This document shows positions 53,069 to 61,444 of a stretch of DNA of 64,000 nucleotides, in pieces. Both the position numbers and the translations under genes were made by a program. Position 1 is the stretch's first letter. The number at the start of each line of letters is the position of its first letter. The DNA is taken from positions 744,001-808,000 of the forward strand of contig NZ_QXTF01000001.1 of the NCBI RefSeq assembly GCF_003583725.1, written 5' to 3'. Origin of the DNA: Sphingomonas edaphi. GTDB lineage: Bacteria > Pseudomonadota > Alphaproteobacteria > Sphingomonadales > Sphingomonadaceae. The notes beneath the pieces are model-generated. The model had not been told where the DNA came from. It saw only the letters and a program-made list of their open reading frames with translations, and did no database searches.

Positions 53069-54559
53069 CTAGGGCTGCCGGTGCAACCGTCGGCCTAGCG
53101 CGAGCCGACCCCGCGCCCAACTCTTGGCAAGCCCCCTCTTGGCGATCGGGTCAAGCATTGCATCGGGGCTTTCGGGATCGAGCAATTCGTTGCTTGCGAT
53201 GAATTCGTCGGCGGCGCCGATATCCTCCATCTCGAGAAGCTCCAGCGTTTTACCCTTGCCGCGCAGCGCCTCGATCGCGCTGACCATCGATTCTCCCTGC
53301 CGCTCGGCTTCGGCAAATTGTTCGGGGGAGCAGCCCAGATGCTCCGCGAGCAACCGGTGGCGGAGCGCAGCGACCGCCTCTCCCGCCCCGCCGTTTGCCG
53401 GCAAGGCCGTGTCCACGATCACGTCGCACTCGCTGTCCAGTCCCTGGCTTCGGTTGTTGAGGTTCGATGATCCGACCCTCAGGAAGCGGTCGTCGACGAC
53501 CGCGATCTTGGCATGGACATAAATATCCTGCCCCTGCTCTGTCACCGGGATATAGACCCGGAACCGATCGGCCTTGTCCTTCTTGCCGATGGCTTGAACG
53601 AGCTTCAGCCGGGCCGCATCCATCGCCTTCTGCTCCAGCCAACCATCGGCCGTCCGCGGCATGACGAGTACGATTTCAGGCGGTTGCTCCTCCTCCATGC
53701 GGTCGGCGATGGCCGCCGCGATCTTGGCCGAAGTAAAATACTGGTTTTCCAAGTAGATAAAGCGCTTCGCGGCAGCGATCATGTCGATGTATAGCGCTTC
53801 GATTTCCCGCACTTCGGGTAAATCGTCATAGGCCGCGCGCGTCCGCGCGATCGCAATATCGACGTCGCGAAACATAATCGGCAGCCCGTCGGGCCAATCG
53901 TCGTCGCATGGTTCCACCGGGTCCAGTGCCTCTCGCGTCGCCGTTTTCCAGCGTTCGCGGCCCAGCTGGCCGAGCGCCCCGGCAACTTCGCCTCGCATCA
54001 TCATCGTCGCATCGTGCCACGGCATATAATGTTTGCCACTCGGATTGGTGCGGCGAGGATCGTCGTCCTGGTGCCTGCTCGTGTCCCAGCGGCACGACGA
54101 GATATCAATGCCGCCACATGCTGCCAGGCAATCGTCGATGACCACAATCTTCTGGTGATGGCTGCAACCGACCGGATGCGAGCTGTCGAATCGAAAATCG
54201 ATTGCCTTGGTTTTCCACCACCGAGCCAGCCAGAGCACCGCAGAGGGCCTGAAGAACTGCTTCAGCGCGCCGAAATTCCACTTGAGGATGTCGATCGGGC
54301 GGTCGGGCCGCTCTTTAGCGAGGCGCAGGAAGAATTCGCCCAGAATTTCCCCTTCCCCATTTTCGTCGGGGTCAAGCGCAATGCGCGTGTCAAAGTCCCA
54401 GCCGACGATGAAGATGCGCCGCTGGGCGGCCTCCATCGCATTGCGGATGTGGTGATAATAGTCGGCGGCATCGACGATGACCGTCGCAAGCTCTGCTCGC
54501 GCGATGCGCCAGCAGTTGCGCCCTTCGACAACGATCGGTTTCAACGCCACTTCCGCCAT
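53069..54559 (-). CDS. Phospholipase D-like protein
   Basis: A 496-aa protein with two HKD catalytic motifs: HHQKIVVID (His135, Lys137, Asp142) and HAKIAVVDD (His349, Lys351, Asp356), as needed to form one active site. The N-terminal RIFIVGWDFDTRIALDPDEN and the second-half VGSSNLNNRSQGLDSECDV are typical of bacterial PLD/transphosphatidylase proteins. No signal peptide is clear, so it probably acts on the cytoplasmic side of the membrane. The C-terminus is helical and basic (KSWARGRLALGRRL). Confidence 0.92.
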   Translation of the reverse strand: MAEVALKPIVVEGRNCWRIARAELATVIVDAADYYHHIRNAMEAAQRRIFIVGWDFDTRIALDPDENGEGEILGEFFLRLAKERPDRPIDILKWNFGALKQFFRPSAVLWLARWWKTKAIDFRFDSSHPVGCSHHQKIVVIDDCLAACGGIDISSCRWDTSRHQDDDPRRTNPSGKHYMPWHDATMMMRGEVAGALGQLGRERWKTATREALDPVEPCDDDWPDGLPIMFRDVDIAIARTRAAYDDLPEVREIEALYIDMIAAAKRFIYLENQYFTSAKIAAAIADRMEEEQPPEIVLVMPRTADGWLEQKAMDAARLKLVQAIGKKDKADRFRVYIPVTEQGQDIYVHAKIAVVDDRFLRVGSSNLNNRSQGLDSECDVIVDTALPANGGAGEAVAALRHRLLAEHLGCSPEQFAEAERQGESMVSAIEALRGKGKTLELLEMEDIGAADEFIASNELLDPESPDAMLDPIAKRGLAKSWARGRLALGRRLHRQP

Positions 54560-54642
54560 GCCGCCCCCATTTCGCGCTTTTGGCCTTGCCGATGAAAAGC
54601 ACGACGGTGACGAGCGTTCCAGCCCCCGCTAGTGATGCGGAT

Positions 54643-55383
54643 ATGCCTGCAACGCCCGCCTGGCCGCTGAAAAGCCTTCCGCGCCTATATGTCTCCGTTC
54701 CACTTGGGATGGGAGCGACCGTCGATCTCGACAGCGCTCAGGCCAATTACCTCGGCAACGTCATGCGCCAAGGAGTGGGGTCGCAGGTGCTGCTGTTCGA
54801 CGGCCGGCATGGCGAGTGGGTCGCGCGAATTGCGGATGTCAGCAAGAAGCAAGTGACACTTGTCGCCGAACATCCCGGGCGGCCGCAGGAAGCGGTTCCG
54901 GACCTGGTGCTCGCGTTTGCCCCCGTGAAGAGGTCGCAAACCGACTGGCTGGTCGAAAAGGCAACTGAGCTCGGTATTGCCGCGCTGCAACCCGTCTTCA
55001 CGCAGCGGACCATCGTCGAGCGGGTCAAGCTGGAGCGGTTGGAATCGATCGCCATCGAGGCCGCCGAGCAATGCAACCGGACGAGCATCCCGGCAATATT
55101 GGAACCAATTTCGCTGGCCGCTTTCCTGACGATGCGCGAACCATCCCGGCCACTCTATTTCGCCGACGAGAACGGCGGCACAGCGGCGGCCGAAGCCTTC
55201 ACTGCCGGTCCGGCAACTATTTTGACCGGGCCCGAGGGCGGGTTCACCGACGAGGAGCGGCAGGCGATTCGCGCCGCACCGAATACGGTACCGATCTCGC
55301 TTGGCCCGCGCATCCTTCGCGCCGAAACCGCGGCACTGGCGGCAATCGCGGCATGGATGTCGCGCGTGGGGGACTGGCGTTAG
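54643..55383 (+). CDS. rsmE: RsmE, 16S rRNA U1498 N3-methyltransferase
   Basis: SPOUT-class methyltransferase modifying U1498. The 246-aa product has the N-terminal PUA-like part (LPRLYVSVPL, NYLGNVMRQGVGSQVLLFDG) and the knot domain with KRSQTDWLVEKATELGI, EAAEQCNRTSIP and LTGPEGGFTDEE, then SLGPRILRAETAALAAIAAW. The start is uncertain: ATG 54643 fits the family length, while an ATG 17 codons earlier and an alternative GTG upstream are possible. It precedes gshA by 60 bases, as in many sphingomonads. Confidence 0.93.
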   Translation: MPATPAWPLKSLPRLYVSVPLGMGATVDLDSAQANYLGNVMRQGVGSQVLLFDGRHGEWVARIADVSKKQVTLVAEHPGRPQEAVPDLVLAFAPVKRSQTDWLVEKATELGIAALQPVFTQRTIVERVKLERLESIAIEAAEQCNRTSIPAILEPISLAAFLTMREPSRPLYFADENGGTAAAEAFTAGPATILTGPEGGFTDEERQAIRAAPNTVPISLGPRILRAETAALAAIAAWMSRVGDWR

Positions 55384-55443
55384 TTTCGAACCGCTACCAT
55401 ATTCGCGTTGACGCACGCAGCGCGGCGAGTAGGGGGCCTTTTC

Positions 55444-56814
55444 ATGACCACGCGTACGGACCTGTCGGCTAGCCCGCTCATCGAAAGCCGCGACGATCTG
55501 TTGTCCGTGTTCGCCGGCGGCGAGAAGCCGCGCGAACGGTGGCGCATCGGCACGGAGCATGAAAAATTCGTCTATCGAGTTACGGATCATCGGGCGCCGT
55601 CTTGGGACGAGCCCGGCGGCATCCGAGACCTTCTGACGGGCCTTACCGAATTCGGCTGGAAGCCAGTCGAGGAAGGCGGCAAAATTATTGCGCTCACCGG
55701 CCCTGATGGCACGATCAGCCTGGAACCGGCCGGTCAGCTCGAGCTATCTGGCGCGCCTCTCACCGACCTGCACCAGAGCTGCGCGGAAAGCGGTCGCCAC
55801 CTTCAGCAGGTCAAGGCCGTCGGCGACCGGCTCGGCCTCGGCTTCCTCGGCCTCGGCATGTGGCCGGACAAGGCGCGGACCGATCTGCCGATCATGCCTA
55901 AGGGCCGCTACGATATCATGCTCCGCCATATGCCCCGGGTCGGCACGCTGGGTCTCGACATGATGCTTCGCACATGCACCATACAGGTTAATCTGGATTA
56001 TTGCTCCGAAGCCGATATGGTCAAGAAGTTCCGTGTTGGCCTAGCGCTCCAACCGGTTGCCACCGCGCTGTTCGCCAATTCGCCGTTCACTGAGAGCAAG
56101 CCTAACGGTTACAAAAGCTTTCGTAGCCACATTTGGGAAGATACGGACCCCGCGCGCACCGGTATGCTGCCGTTCGTCTTCGATGACGGCTTCGGCTACG
56201 AGCGTTACTGCGACTATGCGCTGGACGTTCCGATGTACTTCGTCTTCCGCGACGGCAAATATATCGATGCGGCCGGCCTCAGCTTTCGCGACTTCCTCGA
56301 CGGCAAGTTGTCTGTCCTGCCCGGCGAAAAACCGACGCTGGCCGACTGGACCGACCATCTCTCTACCGCTTTCCCGGAAGTGCGTCTCAAGAGTTTCCTG
56401 GAGATGCGCGGCGCCGATGGCGGCCGCTGGGGCCGCATCTGCGCCCTACCCGCGCTTTGGGTTGGCCTGCTCTATTCGCAAGCCGCGCTCGACGCGGCGT
56501 GGGACCGGGTCAAGCATTGGACCATTGAAGAGCGCGAAGCGCTTCGCCATGCAGTCCCGAAGGAAGCGCTCGACGCCGCGGTTCCCGGCGGCGGCAACGT
56601 CCGCAGCCTGGCTGCCGAAGTCCTCGAAATCGCGTCAGCCGGCCTGACTGAGCGCGCGGAACTCAACGCGGCCGGCGACAATGAGGGCGGTTTTCTCGAC
56701 CCGCTACGCGATGTCGTGGCATCTGGTAAGACTTTCGCGGACCGCCTGCTCGACCGCTATCACGGCGAATGGAACGGCGACGTTTCTCACGTCTACGGCG
56801 AGTATAGTTTCTGA
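55444..56814 (+). CDS. gshA: Glutamate-cysteine ligase (alphaproteobacterial/plant type)
   Basis: First enzyme of glutathione synthesis. The 456-aa product is the class shared by plants and alphaproteobacteria: RWRIGTEHEKFVYRV, ISLEPAGQLELSGAPL, MPKGRYDIMLRHMPRVG, LRTCTIQVNLDYCSEADMVK and the end VYGEYSF. The ATG at 55444 has AGGGGG upstream; a longer opening starting at 55408 is not conserved. No gshB lies nearby. Confidence 0.95.
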   Translation: MTTRTDLSASPLIESRDDLLSVFAGGEKPRERWRIGTEHEKFVYRVTDHRAPSWDEPGGIRDLLTGLTEFGWKPVEEGGKIIALTGPDGTISLEPAGQLELSGAPLTDLHQSCAESGRHLQQVKAVGDRLGLGFLGLGMWPDKARTDLPIMPKGRYDIMLRHMPRVGTLGLDMMLRTCTIQVNLDYCSEADMVKKFRVGLALQPVATALFANSPFTESKPNGYKSFRSHIWEDTDPARTGMLPFVFDDGFGYERYCDYALDVPMYFVFRDGKYIDAAGLSFRDFLDGKLSVLPGEKPTLADWTDHLSTAFPEVRLKSFLEMRGADGGRWGRICALPALWVGLLYSQAALDAAWDRVKHWTIEEREALRHAVPKEALDAAVPGGGNVRSLAAEVLEIASAGLTERAELNAAGDNEGGFLDPLRDVVASGKTFADRLLDRYHGEWNGDVSHVYGEYSF

Positions 56815-56947
56815 GGCCCCGAAGCAGCCAACGTCCAGAGTCGTCAAACTGACACACTGGGCGTGAAATCTTAACCGGCAAGGGTGCGCCGCGTTGACTC
56901 CGATGGCAGCGCGGGTAGAGGCGCGGAAGCATCGGGGCGGGGCAAAG

Positions 56948-56973
56948 AAAAGGCCCGTCCGCTGGCCTTTTTC
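56948..56973 (+). terminator. Terminator-like hairpin just upstream of the TonB receptor gene
   Basis: AAAAGGCC and GGCCTTTT (56948-56955, 56964-56971) form a perfect 8-base stem with an 8-base loop, followed by TTC: a classical rho-independent terminator shape. It ends only about 15 bases before the ATG at 56988, so the receptor promoter must lie upstream of or overlap it. It may end gshA transcripts, act as an attenuator of the receptor gene, or both. Confidence 0.65.
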
Positions 56974-56987
56974 AGAAAGCTCGACCG

Positions 56988-59267
56988 ATGCGCCGGACCA
57001 CCCAGACTTCAATCTACGCGCTGGCGATCGCCTGCGCCTTGCCCGCTCCCGCCATTGCCCAATCGACCGGCGACACCGATACTCCCGCCGCCGATGCGAC
57101 GCAGGTCGACGCGGACCAGCAGGGCGTGGCCGACATTGTCGTCACCGCCACCCGCCGAAGCGAGAATTTGCAGGACATCCCGCTGTCGGTCGCGACCGTC
57201 AACGATGAGACGCTGGCCGCCATCAACAGCGGGGGCGCCGATGTCCGCGGCCTGTCGGGCCGCGTGCCTAGCCTGAACATTGAAAGCTCGTTTGGCCGCA
57301 CCTTCCCCCGTTTCTACATCCGCGGCCTCGGCAATACCGACTTCGACCTAAACGCGTCGCAGCCGGTCAGCTTGGTCTATGACGACGTCGTCCTCGAAAA
57401 CCCCATCCTGAAGGGCTTTCCGGCATTCGACGTCGACCGGGTCGAAGTTCTGCGCGGGCCGCAGGGCACCCTGTTCGGCCGCAACACGCCGGCGGGCATC
57501 GTCAAGTTCGACACCGTCAAGCCGGGCCGGGGCCGCAACTATGCGCGCGTAAGCTATGGCACCTATAGCACTGTAAACGCCGAAGGCGCGGTCGGCGGCG
57601 AATTGAGCGACACGGTCGCCGTTCGCCTGTCGGGCCTCTGGCAGCACCGCAACGACTGGATCGACAACCTCGACGAGCCGGGCAAGAACGACCTCGAGGG
57701 CTATGACGACATCGCCATTCGCGCCCAGATCCAGTTCAAGCCGACCGAAGACCTCACCTTTCGCCTTACCGGACAGCTGCGCGACATGGACGGCAATGCC
57801 CGCATCTTCCGCGCCAACAGCTTCCGCACCGGGAGCAACAAGCTGTACGGCGCGGACGGCGGCGATTTCGAGCGGGACGAGGTCCGCGCTGACGGAATCA
57901 ACTTCCAGAAACTGAAAACCCAGAATGTCGCAGGCACGATCGAATACGATCTCGGCCCGGCGACCCTTTATTCCGTCACCAGCTACTGGCACGGCAAACT
58001 GGAAAGCCGCGGTGACATCGATGGCGGCTTCGGCTGCAACGTCGGCCCCTTCTGCCCCGGCGGCGGTCCGGGCACGATCCCCTTCTCGGCCCACACCCAA
58101 GACGACGTCCCCAGCCTCGACCAGTTCACTCAGGAAGTGCGCATCGCGTCGAACAATTCGACGGGCCTCGGCTACCAGGCCGGCGCTTTCTACTTCAACG
58201 AGAAACTAAACATCGAATCCTTCGACTTTCCGGCGCCGGATTCGACCGATATCTGGGCTATCGCAACCCAGCGGCAGACCAGCAAGGCGCTCGGCATCTT
58301 CGGGTCGCTCAACTACAAGTTCGATAATGGCCTCACCCTTCAGGCTGGTGCGCGCTGGAACCATGACAAGCGCAAGATGACGGCGGCCCGTCCGCTTGAC
58401 GACCGCCCCTTCTTTCCGGGCTTCACAGTTGATCCAGTCAGCGACAGCGTGAAGGACAGCGTCCTTACCTGGGACGCCAGTGCAATTTACGAGGTGAACC
58501 CCGACGTTAACGTCTACGCGCGCATCGCCAAGGGTTATCGCGCGCCGTCGATCCAGGGCCGTCTACTGTTCGGCAGCGAGCTGTCGATCGCGGACAGCGA
58601 AACGACCATGTCCTATGAAGCGGGCATCAAAACGGTGCTGCTCGACCGCCGCCTGCGCTTCAACTTGACCGGCTACCACTTCAACACCAAGGACCTGCAG
58701 CTGACCGCGGTCGGTGGAGCTTCTAACTTCACGACGCTGCTGAACGCCGACCATGTTCGCGGCCACGGCCTGGAAGCGGAGCTTGAAGCTCGCCCGGCGA
58801 CAGGCCTGACCCTGACGGCCGGCCTTAGCTACAACCACACCAAGATCGATTCGCCCGGCCTTGGCGTCGCCATATGCGGCGCGCCCTGCACCGTGCTCGA
58901 CCCGATCATCGCGCCGGGCATCGCGTCGATCGACGGCAATGCCCTGCCGCAGGCGCCGAAGTGGACCGCCAACTTCACCGCCGGCTACGAGCATCCGGTC
59001 GGCCCGGGTTCAGTCTATGTCTTCACCGACTGGTACCACCGTTCGAAGGTGCAGTTTTTCCTCTACCGATCGGTTGAATTCAGCGACGACCAGTTGCTCG
59101 AGGGCGGCCTGCGCATCGGGTATAAGACCGACCGCTACGATGTGGCGGGCTTCGTCCGGAACCTGACCAATGACGAAAGCGCGGTCAGTGGCATCGACTT
59201 CAACAACTTGACGGCGATGGTCAACGAACCGCGAATATTCGGGGTCGAAGTCGGCGTGAAGTTCTAA
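56988..59267 (+). CDS. TonB-dependent outer-membrane receptor
   Basis: A 759-aa receptor with a signal peptide (MRRTTQTSIYALAIACALPA, cleavage after AIAQ), the plug-domain start IVVTATRRSENLQDIPLSVA, LSGRVPSLNIES, FYIRGLGNTDFDL and VEVLRGPQGTLFGRNTPAG, and a barrel ending in Phe (VEVGVKF). It energises uptake with TonB-ExbBD. The substrate is unknown; the family is used in this group for iron chelates, vitamin B12, carbohydrates and other compounds. No linked transporter suggests a substrate. Confidence 0.93.
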   Translation: MRRTTQTSIYALAIACALPAPAIAQSTGDTDTPAADATQVDADQQGVADIVVTATRRSENLQDIPLSVATVNDETLAAINSGGADVRGLSGRVPSLNIESSFGRTFPRFYIRGLGNTDFDLNASQPVSLVYDDVVLENPILKGFPAFDVDRVEVLRGPQGTLFGRNTPAGIVKFDTVKPGRGRNYARVSYGTYSTVNAEGAVGGELSDTVAVRLSGLWQHRNDWIDNLDEPGKNDLEGYDDIAIRAQIQFKPTEDLTFRLTGQLRDMDGNARIFRANSFRTGSNKLYGADGGDFERDEVRADGINFQKLKTQNVAGTIEYDLGPATLYSVTSYWHGKLESRGDIDGGFGCNVGPFCPGGGPGTIPFSAHTQDDVPSLDQFTQEVRIASNNSTGLGYQAGAFYFNEKLNIESFDFPAPDSTDIWAIATQRQTSKALGIFGSLNYKFDNGLTLQAGARWNHDKRKMTAARPLDDRPFFPGFTVDPVSDSVKDSVLTWDASAIYEVNPDVNVYARIAKGYRAPSIQGRLLFGSELSIADSETTMSYEAGIKTVLLDRRLRFNLTGYHFNTKDLQLTAVGGASNFTTLLNADHVRGHGLEAELEARPATGLTLTAGLSYNHTKIDSPGLGVAICGAPCTVLDPIIAPGIASIDGNALPQAPKWTANFTAGYEHPVGPGSVYVFTDWYHRSKVQFFLYRSVEFSDDQLLEGGLRIGYKTDRYDVAGFVRNLTNDESAVSGIDFNNLTAMVNEPRIFGVEVGVKF

Positions 59268-59276
59268 AGGCAAAAA

Positions 59277-59302
59277 GCGGCGGGTGCTCCGGCGCCCGCC
59301 GC
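59277..59302 (+). other. GC-rich hairpin after the TonB receptor gene
   Basis: GCGGCGGGTGC and GCGCCCGCCGC form an 11-base stem (one G-U pair) with a TCCG loop, 10 bases after the receptor stop. No T-run follows, so it may be a 3'-end or stability structure; the ATP-grasp gene begins 39 bases later and could be co-transcribed. Confidence 0.5.
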
Positions 59303-59340
59303 GCTTGCGGCCTGCAACGGCTTTGGGCATCACCCCCCCA

Positions 59341-60369
59341 ATGGCTCGTGGCGACTCTTCCCTGCTTTATATCGTCGGCGCCGACCGGCCCGAACAACTG
59401 CAGATTACCGGCAACAGCTTCCAGCTTGCGGGCTCGACCGACCTGTACAAACTACTCGGCCAGCAGCCCTATCACCGGCTGCACATGACACCGAACTATT
59501 TCCGTCAGGCGCGGCGGCCCGACATTGACGGCTATGACACTTTCCTCAACCTAATTACCGAGCCGGAGCATAACAGCCGGGTGCTCGACAATTTGCGCAA
59601 ACTGCTTCGCGGCCAGCACGGCAAGGTCGTCAACCGCCCGGAGGCCGTTCTCCGTTCCACGCGCGACCAAGTCGCCCGGCGCCTGGCGGGAATCGACAGG
59701 CTGGTCGTGCCGAAGGTCGCTCGCCTTCGTGGTGGTTCGCCGCAAGCCGCCGCCAGGACACTCGACCGCTCCGGCATGCCTTACCCGCTGATTTTGCGTG
59801 AAAGCGGGACGCACACGGGGAAGATCATTTCCCTGGTCGAAAATGCCAGCGCACTGGCGGACACCTTACCCTCTCGCGGAGAGTTCATCGCGACTGAATT
59901 CGTCGACTTCCGGAGCGCCGACGGTCTCTACCGGAAGTTTCGGGTGTTTTTCATTGGTGGCCAGATGATCTTCCGGCACATGCTCGTGTCCGAAAACTGG
60001 AACGTCCACGCCAGCACGCGCAGCGGCTATATGGCGGACCGCCAGCATCTGGTGGACGAGGAAGAAGCGCGCTTCGCTCAGCCTGACGGTGGATTTCCGG
60101 AAGCGGTGTTGGCCACGCTTCGCGCCATCCGCGGCCGGATAGAGCTCGACTATTTCGGCATCGATTTCGCACTGTTGGCCAACGGCGAAGTGCTTTTATT
60201 CGAAGCGAACGCCACCATGAACTTCATCTATTTTCCCAAGACGGCGCAATTCGATTATTTGCGGGCCTGCATCATGCCCGCGACCAATGCGTTCCGCGAA
60301 CTGTTGGGACTCGCGCCTGTTCCGCTTGAATTGGGACTTAATGCGCTAGCCCGGCCGCGCCCGGACTAG
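59341..60369 (+). CDS. ATP-grasp-like protein
   Basis: A 342-aa product. The N-terminal half (LYIVGADRPEQLQITGNSFQ...FLNLITEPEHNS) is family-specific, and the C-terminal half has an ATP-grasp pattern: SGMPYPLILRESGTHTGKI, FIATEFVDFRSADGLYRKFR, and the metal-binding ELDYFGIDFAL...EVLLFEANATMN. ATP-grasp enzymes join a carboxyl group to an amine or thiol; the substrate is unknown. The start at 59341 is an ATG after a poor ribosome site; earlier in-frame codons overlap the hairpin. A proline iminopeptidase gene begins 14 bases after its stop. Confidence 0.85.
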   Translation: MARGDSSLLYIVGADRPEQLQITGNSFQLAGSTDLYKLLGQQPYHRLHMTPNYFRQARRPDIDGYDTFLNLITEPEHNSRVLDNLRKLLRGQHGKVVNRPEAVLRSTRDQVARRLAGIDRLVVPKVARLRGGSPQAAARTLDRSGMPYPLILRESGTHTGKIISLVENASALADTLPSRGEFIATEFVDFRSADGLYRKFRVFFIGGQMIFRHMLVSENWNVHASTRSGYMADRQHLVDEEEARFAQPDGGFPEAVLATLRAIRGRIELDYFGIDFALLANGEVLLFEANATMNFIYFPKTAQFDYLRACIMPATNAFRELLGLAPVPLELGLNALARPRPD

Positions 60370-60383
60370 AAAGTGTGCCTGCC

Positions 60384-61337
60384 ATGACCGAAAACCGCCG
60401 CACCCTCTATCCAATCGTCGAACCTTATGCGTCAGGCGTGGTCGACGTCGGTGACGGGCATTCTCTTTACTGGGAGCGCTGCGGCACGCCGGGCGGGAAG
60501 CCGGCGGTTTTCCTTCACGGCGGGCCGGGCGCGGGGATCAGCGACAATCATCGCGGCCAGTTTGATCCGGCGCGCTATGACGTACTGCTGTTCGACCAGC
60601 GCGGCGCAGGCCGCTCGACCCCGCACGCCGACCTCAACGCCAACACCACGTGGCATCTGGTCGACGATATCGAACGCCTCCGTAAGATGTGCGGCGTCGA
60701 AAAATGGTTGGTGTTCGGCGGCAGCTGGGGTTCGACGCTCAGTTTGGCCTATGCCCAAGCGCATCCCGGCCGAGTCACCGAACTCATCCTTCGGGGAATC
60801 TTCTTGTTCGGGCAGAACGAACTCGACTGGCTCTATAAATATGGCGCGTCGGAACTTTATCCCGATGGCTGGGACGATTTTGTTTCAGTCGTGTCAAAGG
60901 ACGAGCGGGGCGACCTCGTCGGCGCCTACCGCCGCCTGCTGACCTGCGACGAGGAGGCGACGAAACTTCGCGCCGCCAAGGCATGGAGCAAGTGGGAAGG
61001 GCTGACCGTCACCCTGCTCCCTGACAAGGCGATGCTCGACGAATTCACTGAGGACAAGCATGCCATCGCGATTGCTCGGATCGAAAATCACTACATGGCC
61101 AACAAGGGCTGGCTGGACGAAGGCCAGCTGCTCAAAGGCGCCGAAAAGCTGCGCGGCATTCCCGGCGTTATCGTCCAGGGCCGTCACGACTGCTGCACCC
61201 CTCCCCGGGCCGCCTGGGAACTGAAGAAGGCCTGGCCCGAAGTTGAGCTCAACATCGTTCCTGACGGCGGCCACCTCTACAACGAACCCGGCGTCCTCGA
61301 CGGGCTCATCCGCGCAACGGATCGGTTCGCGCGCTAA
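60384..61337 (+). CDS. pip: Proline iminopeptidase
   Basis: Alpha/beta-hydrolase of the S33 family that removes N-terminal proline from peptides. The 317-aa product has the oxyanion segment FLHGGPGAGISDNHRGQFDP, FDQRGAGRSTPHA, the nucleophile elbow GGSWGS (Ser near residue 113), and the C-terminal VQGRHDCCTPP and DGGHLYNEP carrying the Asp and His of the triad. The ATG at 60384 (MTENRRTLYPIVEPY) is used rather than a GTG three codons upstream. It follows the ATP-grasp gene by 14 bases. Confidence 0.93.
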   Translation: MTENRRTLYPIVEPYASGVVDVGDGHSLYWERCGTPGGKPAVFLHGGPGAGISDNHRGQFDPARYDVLLFDQRGAGRSTPHADLNANTTWHLVDDIERLRKMCGVEKWLVFGGSWGSTLSLAYAQAHPGRVTELILRGIFLFGQNELDWLYKYGASELYPDGWDDFVSVVSKDERGDLVGAYRRLLTCDEEATKLRAAKAWSKWEGLTVTLLPDKAMLDEFTEDKHAIAIARIENHYMANKGWLDEGQLLKGAEKLRGIPGVIVQGRHDCCTPPRAAWELKKAWPEVELNIVPDGGHLYNEPGVLDGLIRATDRFAR

Positions 61338-61444
61338 CCTGTTCTTGTGACCCCGGACCATGGGGTAGTCGGGACTGGGGCCGAATGCCCGCTGGCGAGG
61401 GTGGCTTAGTTGCCGAAGTACCCGACCCCTTATTGAGCAATTGG

